The notes below the pieces were generated by a model. That model searched no databases. It saw only the letters and a program-made list of their open reading frames with translations, and was not told where the DNA came from. 17,375 bases of DNA from Methanobacteriota archaeon (GTDB lineage: Archaea; Thermoplasmatota; Poseidoniia; Poseidoniales; Thalassarchaeaceae), in NCBI GenBank assembly GCA_002685895.1, contig NYYK01000089.1:5946-23320 (forward strand). The letters are read 5' to 3'. Positions 5,299 to 13,174 of this stretch are shown piece after piece; positions within the stretch are counted from its first letter, which is position 1; each line of letters begins with the position of its first letter. Position numbers and translations under genes: made by a program.

Positions 5299-7878
5299 TC
5301 AATCATGCTTAGCTGCCCAAGAATCCTCTACTGAAAGTGCTTTATTCTTAAGAGGAATAATCTTCCTGTAAATCTCAGCAGGCGCTAGCATCTCTCCATC
5401 AACAGTTAGCAGTCGCGCTAGAGGAATGCCAAAATGTTCCTCATTCTCTAGCAGTAAAGACTGAATTACCTGCCAATCAGCATCGGACAAACTGACAAAT
5501 TCACCGCCATTCAATTGTGAAGTGGAGAGTATTTGGTGTGGGTCTCGAACATATATTGCTCCACCACTTGAAAGACTGAACAGATTTCCACCAGGATAAG
5601 GTGTCTCAAGTTCTCTGATTTCGCCATTTGGATCAAAGGTGATTCCGTTGATGATAACAAAGCCCCCACCATTTAGTGGGTCACCAGCCATGAAAGATTC
5701 TGCTAGATAGTCAAGTGCAGTTCCATTGATGACTAGTTTTGGGCTACCCACTGAGTTAATCATAGGTCTTCCAGCGGCATTACCTTGTACAAATAATCGT
5801 CCCCCTTTCGCACCATAACCGTAGCACTGTCCTACATCTCCATGCACAACCAAGGTTCCCCTGTTGTGAATTTGGGCGACTTGATCCTGAGCGTTTCCAT
5901 GCATATGGATTGTCATACCATCGCTACCACTTCCGAGATAATCGCCGACACTTCCGAAGACATCCATTCGTACATCCTCTGTACCCATTCCGAATCCATT
6001 CCCAATGAATCGATGCCCGTGGCAGTGAGTCACGCAGAAGTTTCGCCATCCTGCTTTGTGCAATGCTACTAATTCTCGTGCCAGTGATTCAGTTCCTTCT
6101 ATAGGATATGGTCGTGCGTCTAAGATAATCGATTGCTTAGGATTATCGATTTTAGGGATATGTCCAGGGACCTTTTGACCGATGTAATGGTGGCAAGGTT
6201 TTGTGCTTGCGTGGTTCAGAATTTCGATAATCGTATCTTCGACGCAGTCGAGCCAGCGACTAGTTCGTAATACCCCTGTGTCATATTTTCTATCAAGAAT
6301 CATGCAGAGTAGTTCGATAGCGTCTTTGCGCGAGTGTTCGCTAGCGTGAGAGCCTATTTCTGATAACAGTGCACGAGCAGCCGGCCAATCAAGTTGAGAG
6401 ATTGTGGTTGCTATTTCTGGAAAAATTGTTGTGGGCGTCCAATCAGATGGCCACTCAAATCCTGAGGTCATAGCTGCTGGTTCAATCTGATAGATTCCTT
6501 CAGGGTGGGTATCAACCAGTTCTCCGAATTTATTCGTCATGACCAATTCGTGACTACCATCTTCTTTTGGATTAATATCAAAGATGAATGAACCGCCATC
6601 GGTGTAGGAGCCGCCGCGAGCATTCCAATATTGGTCACAGCGCCGCCAGAATCGTTTATCGTCTGCCGCCATACTTTCTAGAACCGCATCAATAACCTGT
6701 TTTTCAGAACCACAGAATGCAATAGCAACCTCGCCTCGTTGGTATGAGAAAACTTGTGGCCGCAACATGCTGGTGTCGGTAATTCCAATCAATTGGTGCG
6801 ATTCTCCGTTCGCTTTTGCGATAATGAAGAACCACGGCCCGTCAGGTGATCCGTGAATGTGTGTTTTCTGTATAGCCTCATAGATTTCCTGTTTTCCTTC
6901 AGGAAGCATCACAAAGTCAAGCTCACCAGTTGGTGCTAGACTCTCGATAACATACTCCATAGGATATCCGTACACGCGTGAGTGCAAATCGAATCCAAGT
7001 GCCGCAACTTCGGTATCAGTAAAGAAGAGCGGTTCCATACCGCGCTGCCCAAGATAGTCTTTGACCGATTCATAGTTGGAGAAGTCTCCATTGTGTACCA
7101 ATGCAACATCAATTCCTTGCCCAAAGGGGTGGGCTCCACCAGGGTGGGTGACCCTTCCACGTGTAGGATATCTGTGGTGCCCTATCCATACATGTGCAGT
7201 CACGTCATCCAATCTATAGTATCTGATGACATCTTCAGCATAGCCCACAATCTTCAGGATTATCATGTTCTGGCCATGACTGAGGACGAAAGCATCTGCA
7301 CGTTGTTCCTTCGCATAATATTCAACATTCAATTTGTGAGTATTCTGGAAAACCATCTCATCCCACATTGCCTTTTTGTCAGAGAAATCAGATTCATTGA
7401 GGTTTCCAGCAGCAAGGAATCGTTTCACTGCGGCAGGTTTCGGTCTGATGAAATAGCATACAACATCTGGTGGCTGGGCATCTAGGTTGGGTAGATCACG
7501 CCAATTTTCTAACATGGGAACTTCGTGAATATGGTCAACTTCAAATTCACTATGAATGAAGTCTTTTTCAACCTCTTTACGTACTGAGTTATCTAAGTAA
7601 GCAATTGCATACAAATAGTCGTTCTTGAGGATGTGTTGACTTACGCCGAACTGTCCATGGTCTAATCCAACCATTGCAACTCCTCCACCTTTTCCGTTTC
7701 CTCGATTACGCATTTGTTCAAGTGATTTGAACAAATGTTTGCCCGCCACGGGAATTTCACAAGCGAGCCCTACGACACCGCAACCACCTTCAGCAGCATC
7801 ATCGTCATTTAATTCAAATTTTGGAAGGTGGCTGTTCATTATTCGGCGTGAATCGAGCAGTGCATCATGATTTGACAT
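5299..7878 (-). CDS. Glutamate synthase-type fusion: class II glutamine amidotransferase + GXGXG domain
   Basis: The 859-residue product has an N-terminal Ntn amidotransferase domain (about 33-400). Its expected nucleophile C33 follows EGG, so a 32-residue propeptide must be removed, as in GltB. IGHHRYPTRG (232-241), a GGAHPF segment and VHNGD (261-265) are the glutamine site motifs. A linker (about 420-580) has no recognised domain. The C-terminal GXGXG beta-helix (about 583-780) shows GNAQD, GYGAKGGRLFVQG and GTALDYL segments, as in GlxC and FwdC. In classical GltB an FMN domain sits between these two; here it is a separate gene upstream. It should release ammonia from glutamine for the FMN partner. 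ATG 7878 overlaps the upstream stop as TGATG, with GGTGA 6 bases before it. A TTG at 7881 is possible but less likely. Confidence 0.92.
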   Translation of the reverse strand: MSNHDALLDSRRIMNSHLPKFELNDDDAAEGGCGVVGLACEIPVAGKHLFKSLEQMRNRGNGKGGGVAMVGLDHGQFGVSQHILKNDYLYAIAYLDNSVRKEVEKDFIHSEFEVDHIHEVPMLENWRDLPNLDAQPPDVVCYFIRPKPAAVKRFLAAGNLNESDFSDKKAMWDEMVFQNTHKLNVEYYAKEQRADAFVLSHGQNMIILKIVGYAEDVIRYYRLDDVTAHVWIGHHRYPTRGRVTHPGGAHPFGQGIDVALVHNGDFSNYESVKDYLGQRGMEPLFFTDTEVAALGFDLHSRVYGYPMEYVIESLAPTGELDFVMLPEGKQEIYEAIQKTHIHGSPDGPWFFIIAKANGESHQLIGITDTSMLRPQVFSYQRGEVAIAFCGSEKQVIDAVLESMAADDKRFWRRCDQYWNARGGSYTDGGSFIFDINPKEDGSHELVMTNKFGELVDTHPEGIYQIEPAAMTSGFEWPSDWTPTTIFPEIATTISQLDWPAARALLSEIGSHASEHSRKDAIELLCMILDRKYDTGVLRTSRWLDCVEDTIIEILNHASTKPCHHYIGQKVPGHIPKIDNPKQSIILDARPYPIEGTESLARELVALHKAGWRNFCVTHCHGHRFIGNGFGMGTEDVRMDVFGSVGDYLGSGSDGMTIHMHGNAQDQVAQIHNRGTLVVHGDVGQCYGYGAKGGRLFVQGNAAGRPMINSVGSPKLVINGTALDYLAESFMAGDPLNGGGFVIINGITFDPNGEIRELETPYPGGNLFSLSSGGAIYVRDPHQILSTSQLNGGEFVSLSDADWQVIQSLLLENEEHFGIPLARLLTVDGEMLAPAEIYRKIIPLKNKALSVEDSWAAKHD

Positions 7879-9203
7879 CAATTGTCACCCCCCACATATC
7901 GCAGAAGATCGGTCCGGCCAACTAATTCTTTGACATCCGATAATCCCAGTTTACGAAGGATATCACATAATCGCCATTGTAATGCGGTGTAGTAGTTATC
8001 AAGCCGCTTGACTGCCCATTCTTGCTGTATCCATTCTTGTAGTTCAACATCGGTGGTGGTAAGTCCCCAAGGGCAACCTCTGCCAGAAGGTCCTCCTTCG
8101 CAGTTTGAACAGCGAGTACAGCCCATAGCAACTAAATCGCTAGTACCCAATACGACTCCATCAGCACCAAGTGAAATCGCCTTTGCAATATCATCTGCAG
8201 TCCTAATCCCACCACTTGCAATTAGTGTGACTTTGTCACGAATTCCTTCCTTGATGAGGAACTTGTGTACTTTAGGAATCGCTAATTCAATTGGCATAGC
8301 GATATTTTTCTTAGCGATTTCAGGGGCAGCGCCGGTGCCGCCAAAGCCGCCATCGAGATGGATGATATGAGCTCCAGCGTAGTGGGAGCCCACGGCAACC
8401 ATATCTACATCGTGAGGTGTAGAAACTTTGACAGAAATCAACGCATTAGGATTGACAGTCTGAATCCAATCAATATGTTTTGAGTGATCTTCGACCGAGT
8501 AGGTTGAGTGGAAGGGGAAGGGGCTGAACAGACTTACGAAAGGAACACTTCCTCTCATCTTAGCAACTTCTTCACCAGCCTTACTTGCGAGTAAATGGCC
8601 ACCTAATCCGGGTTTTGCCCCTTGTGCATATTTGAATTCAACAATTGGTGCAGCTTGGATTGATCTCTCTTCAACACCAAAGTAACCGGTTGCAACCTGA
8701 GTGATGACGTGCTCTTTCAAATCGTACAACTGCTCTGGGTAGCCACCCTCTCCAGTAGACATGTAGGTTTTCCATTTCTTGGCATTATGTGCCCTAGCGA
8801 GCATTACATTGACTGAAACAGAACCATATGACATCCCTCCCCCATAAATTGGGATGGGTGGCCTCAATTTTGCCCTTTCATCACCGCGTCGATTGAGAGG
8901 AATGCTAGTATCAATTTCCTTGTTGTGGTCCAACCATTCATCCTCTCCTAGGAATTTGAAATCAAGTCTGTCAAACCCGCCATCACTTTTTCCTGTTTTG
9001 TAGTTGAGGTGGTCAGGAACTTTTCCAGTAGCGCCCATATACCAGGTTGAAAGGATTAGTTCATCAGTCCAGCGCGCATCACCAAGTGCCGGAGGCATTT
9101 CGAATTCCCCAAATGCGTGGCCATCCATGCCGTCATGCATTAGGTGCGTAGTTTTGTGGATTAGTGATTCACTAGGTTTTACATGTTTCTTGCTCATTGC
9201 CAT
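7878..9203 (-). CDS. Glutamate synthase FMN/Fe-S catalytic domain protein (GltB2/GlxD type)
   Basis: The 441-residue TIM-barrel protein carries the typical glutamate synthase segments: STGEGGYPEQL, ISVKVS, HLDGGFGGTGAAP (about 283-295), ASGGIRTADDIA (about 329-340) and a cysteine cluster C362, C365, C368, C377 in CTRCSNC...GRGCPWG, which should hold a [3Fe-4S] or related cluster. It should bind FMN and reduce the imino intermediate made from ammonia and a 2-oxo acid. The start (TAATG) shares one base with the stop of the upstream gene, and GGAGGTGGTG lies just before it. It works with the amidotransferase/GXGXG fusion downstream. No NAD(P)H-oxidising beta subunit is present, so ferredoxin is a reasonable donor. 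Its length and the split architecture are also like the GlxD/MgsC proteins of N-methylglutamate synthase, so the exact substrate is not proven. Confidence 0.93.
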   Translation of the reverse strand: MAMSKKHVKPSESLIHKTTHLMHDGMDGHAFGEFEMPPALGDARWTDELILSTWYMGATGKVPDHLNYKTGKSDGGFDRLDFKFLGEDEWLDHNKEIDTSIPLNRRGDERAKLRPPIPIYGGGMSYGSVSVNVMLARAHNAKKWKTYMSTGEGGYPEQLYDLKEHVITQVATGYFGVEERSIQAAPIVEFKYAQGAKPGLGGHLLASKAGEEVAKMRGSVPFVSLFSPFPFHSTYSVEDHSKHIDWIQTVNPNALISVKVSTPHDVDMVAVGSHYAGAHIIHLDGGFGGTGAAPEIAKKNIAMPIELAIPKVHKFLIKEGIRDKVTLIASGGIRTADDIAKAISLGADGVVLGTSDLVAMGCTRCSNCEGGPSGRGCPWGLTTTDVELQEWIQQEWAVKRLDNYYTALQWRLCDILRKLGLSDVKELVGRTDLLRYVGGDN

Positions 9204-10678
9204 TATTCACCACCTCCAGTGAATCCTTCAATTTCTGCAAACGCCTCTGCTTCCAAGCGAGAACACCACATGGCCCGTCCGACTTCACCTCGTAGTCTGC
9301 GAACCTCTCGGATTCCCATGGCTCCGAGAATTTCCAGCATTTGGTCTCGCCACGAGCAGGAGAGGTTCACGATACGCTGGATTGCCCATGAATCTTTGAA
9401 CTTGCGAGGTAGTTTTGCTCGATAATTGTCTCTGCTTGAGAGGTCGCCACTGAGTCTCGCTTGTATTGCAACGAGCAAAGGTTGGTCTAGGCCTACTGCA
9501 TCTAGTCCACAGATGATTGCTTTTGGCAAATGATCAGCTGCCACCACACCGCCGCTATTGAGTAATGTAATCTTGTCACGTATGCCCGCAGCAATCAGCA
9601 TTTCATGGGCTTCCAATAGCATTTCCATGATGAATCTGCCACCATCTCCCTTTCCATGATTATCAGCGATGAAGTGTATGACTGAAACTCCTGCTCTTGT
9701 CATTTCTTCAAATTGCTGTTGCCAACCTGGGAGAAATGGAAGACGAACTCCAACAATCAGGTCTGGGTTGGCTGAACATGCTGCATTGAAGGCCTCTGAA
9801 TGCCACTCCTCTAATTCAATCATCCGTGTGCCGGATTTGAATGATTCAGCACTTGCTGCATTGCCTGCAGAAATAATTGGGACAACAGATCTGCTGGCTA
9901 GATTATTAGATGAAACCATATCTGCAGGAATCATTACCAAAGTATCGATTTGTTCTGCAGCCTCCTTCCATATTGTTGCCAATCGGGGAGTTAGAATCCT
10001 ACTAGGAGGTACATCAAAAACAAATGGAACTTGTATAGATATCATATTGGGGCCTTCACTGACAAGTTTCCCTTCATCATCAAATTTCAGACTCATTGGT
10101 TTTGAGCCGATGTCTACGGCGGTGCTAATCAACTCTCTACCATGGATACCGTCTCTGCTAGGGCGTACAATCTCGGACATATCGGTGAACATCTCATCCC
10201 AGCCGGGGCCACCAAAGCGACCTCGGTACCCCTGGCCTCGAACAGGAACGGTTCCTTTGCGAGCCTCTTCATCAATGGTGGAGATGATATTTGAATTCAG
10301 GTAAGTGTCACCTAGTGCAACCCTAGCAGGGTTGTGTTTAACCTTAACAAAGTCAGGGTGTTGTACGGTACATCTCAGACAACCAACACACATTTCTGGG
10401 CGTGGAGAAAACCCTCCAACTGGGCCAGAGAATACCCCGTATGTGCATGGTCGTGAAAACACCACATCCCATTTTCCCCAGTAATGGAAAACCTCTGAAG
10501 CAATCAACTTAGCAAGGCCAATTTTACCTACTTTGACAATGAATCTGTTAGGGAGTGCCTGCCTATCTACAGTTTCTTTTGCATCTATATGGTAGCGAAA
10601 ATAACTATCTGCACGTTCTCGTGATAACTTCGCAAACTCTGCCATAGTCATTGTGGTAACTTCGTCGCTTCCCACCAT
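9203..10678 (-). CDS. Degenerate FMN-domain glutamate synthase paralog with CxxCxxCxxxHP motif
   Basis: This 491-residue protein is first in the operon and has the same barrel-like layout as its downstream neighbour. Where the neighbour has HLDGGFGGTGAAP and ASGGIRTADD it has HFIADNHGKGDGG and NSGGVVAADH; the GEGG segment and C-terminal cysteine cluster are gone. An N-terminal motif CVGCLRCTVQHP (C97, C100, C103, H107) looks like a ferredoxin 4Fe-4S motif whose fourth Cys is His. It may be a non-catalytic or electron-transfer subunit. I chose ATG 10678 because AAGGAG sits 9 bases upstream; ATG 10714 (12 more residues) is an alternative behind a G-run. Its stop overlaps the next start (TAATG), implying fixed stoichiometry. 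Membership in the FMN-binding glutamate synthase superfamily is firm; activity is not. Confidence 0.85.
   Translation of the reverse strand: MVGSDEVTTMTMAEFAKLSRERADSYFRYHIDAKETVDRQALPNRFIVKVGKIGLAKLIASEVFHYWGKWDVVFSRPCTYGVFSGPVGGFSPRPEMCVGCLRCTVQHPDFVKVKHNPARVALGDTYLNSNIISTIDEEARKGTVPVRGQGYRGRFGGPGWDEMFTDMSEIVRPSRDGIHGRELISTAVDIGSKPMSLKFDDEGKLVSEGPNMISIQVPFVFDVPPSRILTPRLATIWKEAAEQIDTLVMIPADMVSSNNLASRSVVPIISAGNAASAESFKSGTRMIELEEWHSEAFNAACSANPDLIVGVRLPFLPGWQQQFEEMTRAGVSVIHFIADNHGKGDGGRFIMEMLLEAHEMLIAAGIRDKITLLNSGGVVAADHLPKAIICGLDAVGLDQPLLVAIQARLSGDLSSRDNYRAKLPRKFKDSWAIQRIVNLSCSWRDQMLEILGAMGIREVRRLRGEVGRAMWCSRLEAEAFAEIEGFTGGGE
9208..9217 (-). promoter_or_regulatory. Strong ribosome binding site for the GltB2-type gene
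   Basis: On the minus strand it reads GGAGGTGGTG, just before the TAATG stop-start overlap. It sets the start at 9203 and would secure high translation of the catalytic subunit despite the overlap. Confidence 0.7.
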
Positions 10679-10718
10679 TTCACCAATCTCCTTCGATTTG
10701 TTCAGCAGTTGCATACAC

Positions 10719-10740
10719 AACCCCCCGCAGGGGGAGTTGC
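10719..10740. promoter_or_regulatory. GC-rich inverted repeat at the head of the glt-like operon
   Basis: The sequence caaccccccgcagggggagttg folds into a stem of nine positions with one mismatch and a four-base loop. It lies between the divergent genes, 41 bases upstream of the chosen glt-like start and 5 bases upstream of the alternative ATG 10714. It could be an operator or an RNA hairpin hiding the G-run that would serve as ribosome binding site for that alternative start. Confidence 0.45.
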
Positions 10741-10902
10741 TAGCGCGACCCGCCTTTAATCATTGAGTCAGCGCCGTTCATTTGTTGTCTCAGTACCTAT
10801 TCATTCGCACAATATTTACTCTAATAACTAGTCATCTGTTCATTATTGGCGGCTTGGAGCATCATAACCTCGCAAAATCAATTTTTCTAGTTTGCTTATT
10901 TT

Positions 10903-10912
10903 CTATTTTTAG
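10903..10912 (+). promoter_or_regulatory. Possible TATA-like box for the 177-residue membrane protein
   Basis: CTATTTTTAG in an A/T-rich stretch lies about 55-62 bases before the ATG at 10965, which would allow a leader of about 30-35 bases. The match to the archaeal consensus is moderate. The rest of the 10741-10964 gap shows no gene I can support. Confidence 0.3.
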
Positions 10913-10964
10913 TGACCACTTGCTCAAGGGCGATGTTCATGATGTGTTGTCTATTCGGCCCTCC

Positions 10965-11498
10965 ATGGCAGGTGGAGGAGATAGTATTCAGGTCGCTCCA
11001 CACGATTTGTCCATTATCGTAGGGTCCATTGGTTTGGTGGGGGCAATCGCAATTTCCCTGTTCGCCCTTCCTCTAACGATGGATTTTGGTGAGTCGACAT
11101 CTACTCAGGAAGTAAGAACACTTTCTCTTGGTATTCTTGGATCAAATGATGACGTAGTAATTGATGCAACACCGATTTGCGCGGGTAACGATACTTGTGA
11201 AATCACCTTTATCAGAATCCTTGCTGAAGATGGTACCGAATTAACAAGTGTTACCACCATTGAGGCTGCAGAAGATGGATCTTTCTCAACTTCAATTCCA
11301 GTTTCCAACGGAGGTACAGTTACATTGGAGATGTCGGGTCAGGGCTCCTGGGAGTTAGAAATCACTGCTCAAAGGCAGATTCCAATCCAATTCCTCCCCT
11401 CTCTGATTGCCCTGTTTTTACTGGTGTGGGGTGTATGGAGAAAGTTACAGGAAGGTCCTGAAGACGCAGACATAGAAGAAATTGCAGAATCTGCTTGA
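10965..11498 (+). CDS. Small membrane-anchored protein, unknown function
   Basis: The 177-residue product has an N-terminal helix (about 15-37), a beta-rich extracytoplasmic-looking domain of about 100 residues with two cysteines six apart (C72 and C78) that could form a disulfide, a second helix (about 141-158), then a basic turn and an acidic tail (EGPEDADIEEIAESA). This suggests a hairpin topology with the domain outside and both ends in the cytoplasm. I recognise no family. The frame extends upstream to a TTG at 10782, but that part starts without a ribosome site and reads like translated A/T-rich intergenic DNA, so I prefer ATG 10965. No clear Shine-Dalgarno precedes it, which weakens the start. 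It ends 3 bases from the convergent methyltransferase-ligase gene. Confidence 0.68.
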   Translation: MAGGGDSIQVAPHDLSIIVGSIGLVGAIAISLFALPLTMDFGESTSTQEVRTLSLGILGSNDDVVIDATPICAGNDTCEITFIRILAEDGTELTSVTTIEAAEDGSFSTSIPVSNGGTVTLEMSGQGSWELEITAQRQIPIQFLPSLIALFLLVWGVWRKLQEGPEDADIEEIAESA

Positions 11499-11501
11499 TG
11501 C

Positions 11502-12986
11502 TCATACCCATTCGAGAGTGAAACTATTATTGACGATTCTCACATCTACTCCATCATGGCATAGTAATTCACCTTCTTCGGTAATTCCATTAACGCTCAG
11601 TTTTTCTCCCTCTTGAAGCAGTCCTTTACCTTTAGAAAGATAGTTCGACATTAGTTGCCAAATTGAATTGTAATGGCGAGTTGTTAGTTGAGCTAAGGGG
11701 TGCAGTTCGAATAGCGATGCAATAGAGCAGTTGAGTAATATTGCAAATTCCTCCAATGTTATTTCGTTGTCAATAATATCACGAATGCCACAAAGGGGGA
11801 ATTCCTGTTTATCTTTTGATTTTAGATTGACACCAATACCTAGCACAATAGTCTGTTTTTCACCAACTTGCCTTCCTTCAATTAGACAGCCAGCGATTTT
11901 TCCTTCCTCTGCCCAGACATCGTTAGGCCAACGGATACTGATTCCTTGTTCTCCAAGTGTGGCACAGTTAATCCAATGACTTGAAGCAAGGGGGCGGTTA
12001 GTAATTGCACAATAAGCGTCTATCACGGATAGTGCAGCAGATAATTGAATAACTCCAATTTGTTTGTCATATAGTTCAGGATCCAGTCGCCAACTACCAG
12101 CAAAATCACCATCTCTTGTAATCCATTCTCTATTTCTTTGACCCCTACCGTCAGTCTGTTTAATTGCAACAACACAGTCGCCAATTTCACGTCTTTCATT
12201 CAGCATGAAAATATTAGTTGAATTTAATTCTTGATGCCACTCTATAGGTTTCCCATCAAATGGTTTCCATGCTGAAAAACATGTAAGTCTCTCACCATCT
12301 CCCAAATCATCTTCACCAATTATTCTAGTAGCCCAACCAGATTGACGCCAGATACTTTGGAGTAAATTTCCTCTAGTATTATTTGTGTGTAGAAGGTACA
12401 TGGCTCCACCCGACTTCAATAGCGTTGGTGTTTGATTAATCAAAGAGAGCAATATTTCGCCCCAACCCACGCCATCTCGGTCAACAAGTCCGGCATCTTC
12501 CATAGGCCCTAGCCTTGGTTCTTCACCCAAGGGTGGTGTTAGGTAAGGGAGATTCCAAATGATAAGATCGAATGGTGCATCTGATTCACAAAGTTGTGCG
12601 AAGTCAGAGTTTGATTCAACTTCCAGGCCCCCTTCAAACAAGTTGAGATTGACTTTGTTGCGCTCAGCATTTCCAGTAGTTGCTACCACTGCAAGTGGAT
12701 TGATGTCGCATGCAGTTACCTTCCAACCGTTGCGAGCTGCAGAGATTGACAAAGCGCCACTACCGCAACCTATTTCCAACAATTTTTTCCCATTTCCATC
12801 CCCAAGTTTTGAGATGCAATGATCCAATAACGCGGTGTCCTCGCGAGGCGGATAAACAGTTGTCGGCACGAGCAAAGAAATAATTTCATCACTGCTATTT
12901 TTCCAGTTAATTTCTTTGGCCTTAGCATTTTGTGATTCCACTTCACGGAAAATAGGGTCAGACACAATTCTCGGGAGGAGTCTCAT
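11502..12986 (-). CDS. Fusion of HemK/PrmC-type methyltransferase and biotin-protein ligase
   Basis: The 494-residue product carries two enzymes. Residues about 40-245 are a class I SAM methyltransferase: VYPPRED (44-50, as in archaeal HemK2/Mtq2), motif I EIGCGSG (71-77), acidic CDIN (93-96), and NLPY (145-148) in place of NPPY, which binds the Gln/Asn target amide. Residues about 248-494 are a biotin ligase: STNIF, GRGQRNREW (280-288, biotin/AMP loop; the usual last Gly of GRGRRG is Asn), RWPNDVW (352-358), KIAGCLIEG with K363 matching the catalytic Lys, GIGVNL (383-388), and a small C-terminal domain. There is no winged-helix domain, so it is not a BirA repressor. Likely tasks are release factor methylation and loading biotin onto a carboxylase. 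No Shine-Dalgarno is seen before the ATG, so it may be leaderless. Confidence 0.9.
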   Translation of the reverse strand: MRLLPRIVSDPIFREVESQNAKAKEINWKNSSDEIISLLVPTTVYPPREDTALLDHCISKLGDGNGKKLLEIGCGSGALSISAARNGWKVTACDINPLAVVATTGNAERNKVNLNLFEGGLEVESNSDFAQLCESDAPFDLIIWNLPYLTPPLGEEPRLGPMEDAGLVDRDGVGWGEILLSLINQTPTLLKSGGAMYLLHTNNTRGNLLQSIWRQSGWATRIIGEDDLGDGERLTCFSAWKPFDGKPIEWHQELNSTNIFMLNERREIGDCVVAIKQTDGRGQRNREWITRDGDFAGSWRLDPELYDKQIGVIQLSAALSVIDAYCAITNRPLASSHWINCATLGEQGISIRWPNDVWAEEGKIAGCLIEGRQVGEKQTIVLGIGVNLKSKDKQEFPLCGIRDIIDNEITLEEFAILLNCSIASLFELHPLAQLTTRHYNSIWQLMSNYLSKGKGLLQEGEKLSVNGITEEGELLCHDGVDVRIVNNSFTLEWV

Positions 12987-13023
12987 TTTTCAAGAGTTTT
13001 GTGAGGGTTTAGAGGATACCTTT

Positions 13024-13119
13024 ATGCCGAACCCAGTAAAACGAGTGTTTGGAGAACCCACCTCCAACCCTGACCGAGCGGTCATCAAGGTCAGCGTACG
13101 CCATGCGGTAGGTTTTTGA
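13024..13119 (+). CDS. Possible 31-residue small ORF upstream of rpoH
   Basis: The ORF starts with ATG, with GAGGA 7 bases upstream, and encodes a basic peptide MPNPVKRVFGEPTSNPDRA... ending in RHAVGF. I do not recognise it. It lies in the long gap before rpoH and ends 4 bases before a strong hairpin (13124-13161), which is the arrangement of a leader peptide; this is inference. A perfect inverted repeat, TGACCG-AG-CGGTCA (13071-13084), lies inside it. The opposite strand also holds an ORF of similar length, so chance is a real alternative. Confidence 0.3.
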   Translation: MPNPVKRVFGEPTSNPDRAVIKVSVRHAVGF

Positions 13120-13123
13120 AGGG

Positions 13124-13161
13124 TACCCAAGTCCGAAGTTATCCCTAATCGGCCTTGGGTA
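13124..13161 (+). ncRNA. Strong hairpin in the leader region before rpoH
   Basis: TACCCAAG (13124-13131) pairs perfectly with CTTGGGTA (13154-13161). After one mismatched pair, CCGA (13133-13136) pairs with TCGG (13149-13152), leaving the loop agttatccctaa. It directly follows the small ORF at 13024-13119. The pairing is seen in the sequence; that it is a functional RNA element is inference, and it could instead be a terminator-like structure for the small ORF. Confidence 0.4.
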
Positions 13162-13174
13162 TGTAGTTCAGTTA

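Noticed and set aside
6982..7485. A 167-codon open frame on the plus strand
   Set aside because: It is antisense to the amidotransferase domain, whose catalytic motifs are encoded on the other strand in the same bases.
9669..10304. A 211-codon open frame on the plus strand
   Set aside because: It is entirely antisense to the FMN-domain paralog, has no recognisable domain or ribosome site, and its composition reads as a complement of the real gene.
10782..10964. N-terminal extension of the 177-residue membrane protein to a TTG start
   Set aside because: It has no ribosome site, its composition is like A/T-rich intergenic DNA, and it would cover the likely promoter of the gene.
13023..13118. 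A short ORF on the minus strand opposite the 13024-13119 ORF
   Set aside because: It has no ribosome site before its ATG; the plus-strand ORF is the better of the two, and both may be chance.
13124..13161. Permuted or split tRNA whose halves are joined through the TACCC/GGGTA pairing
   Set aside because: No T-arm precedes the upstream TACCC, so the 3' half of a tRNA is missing.
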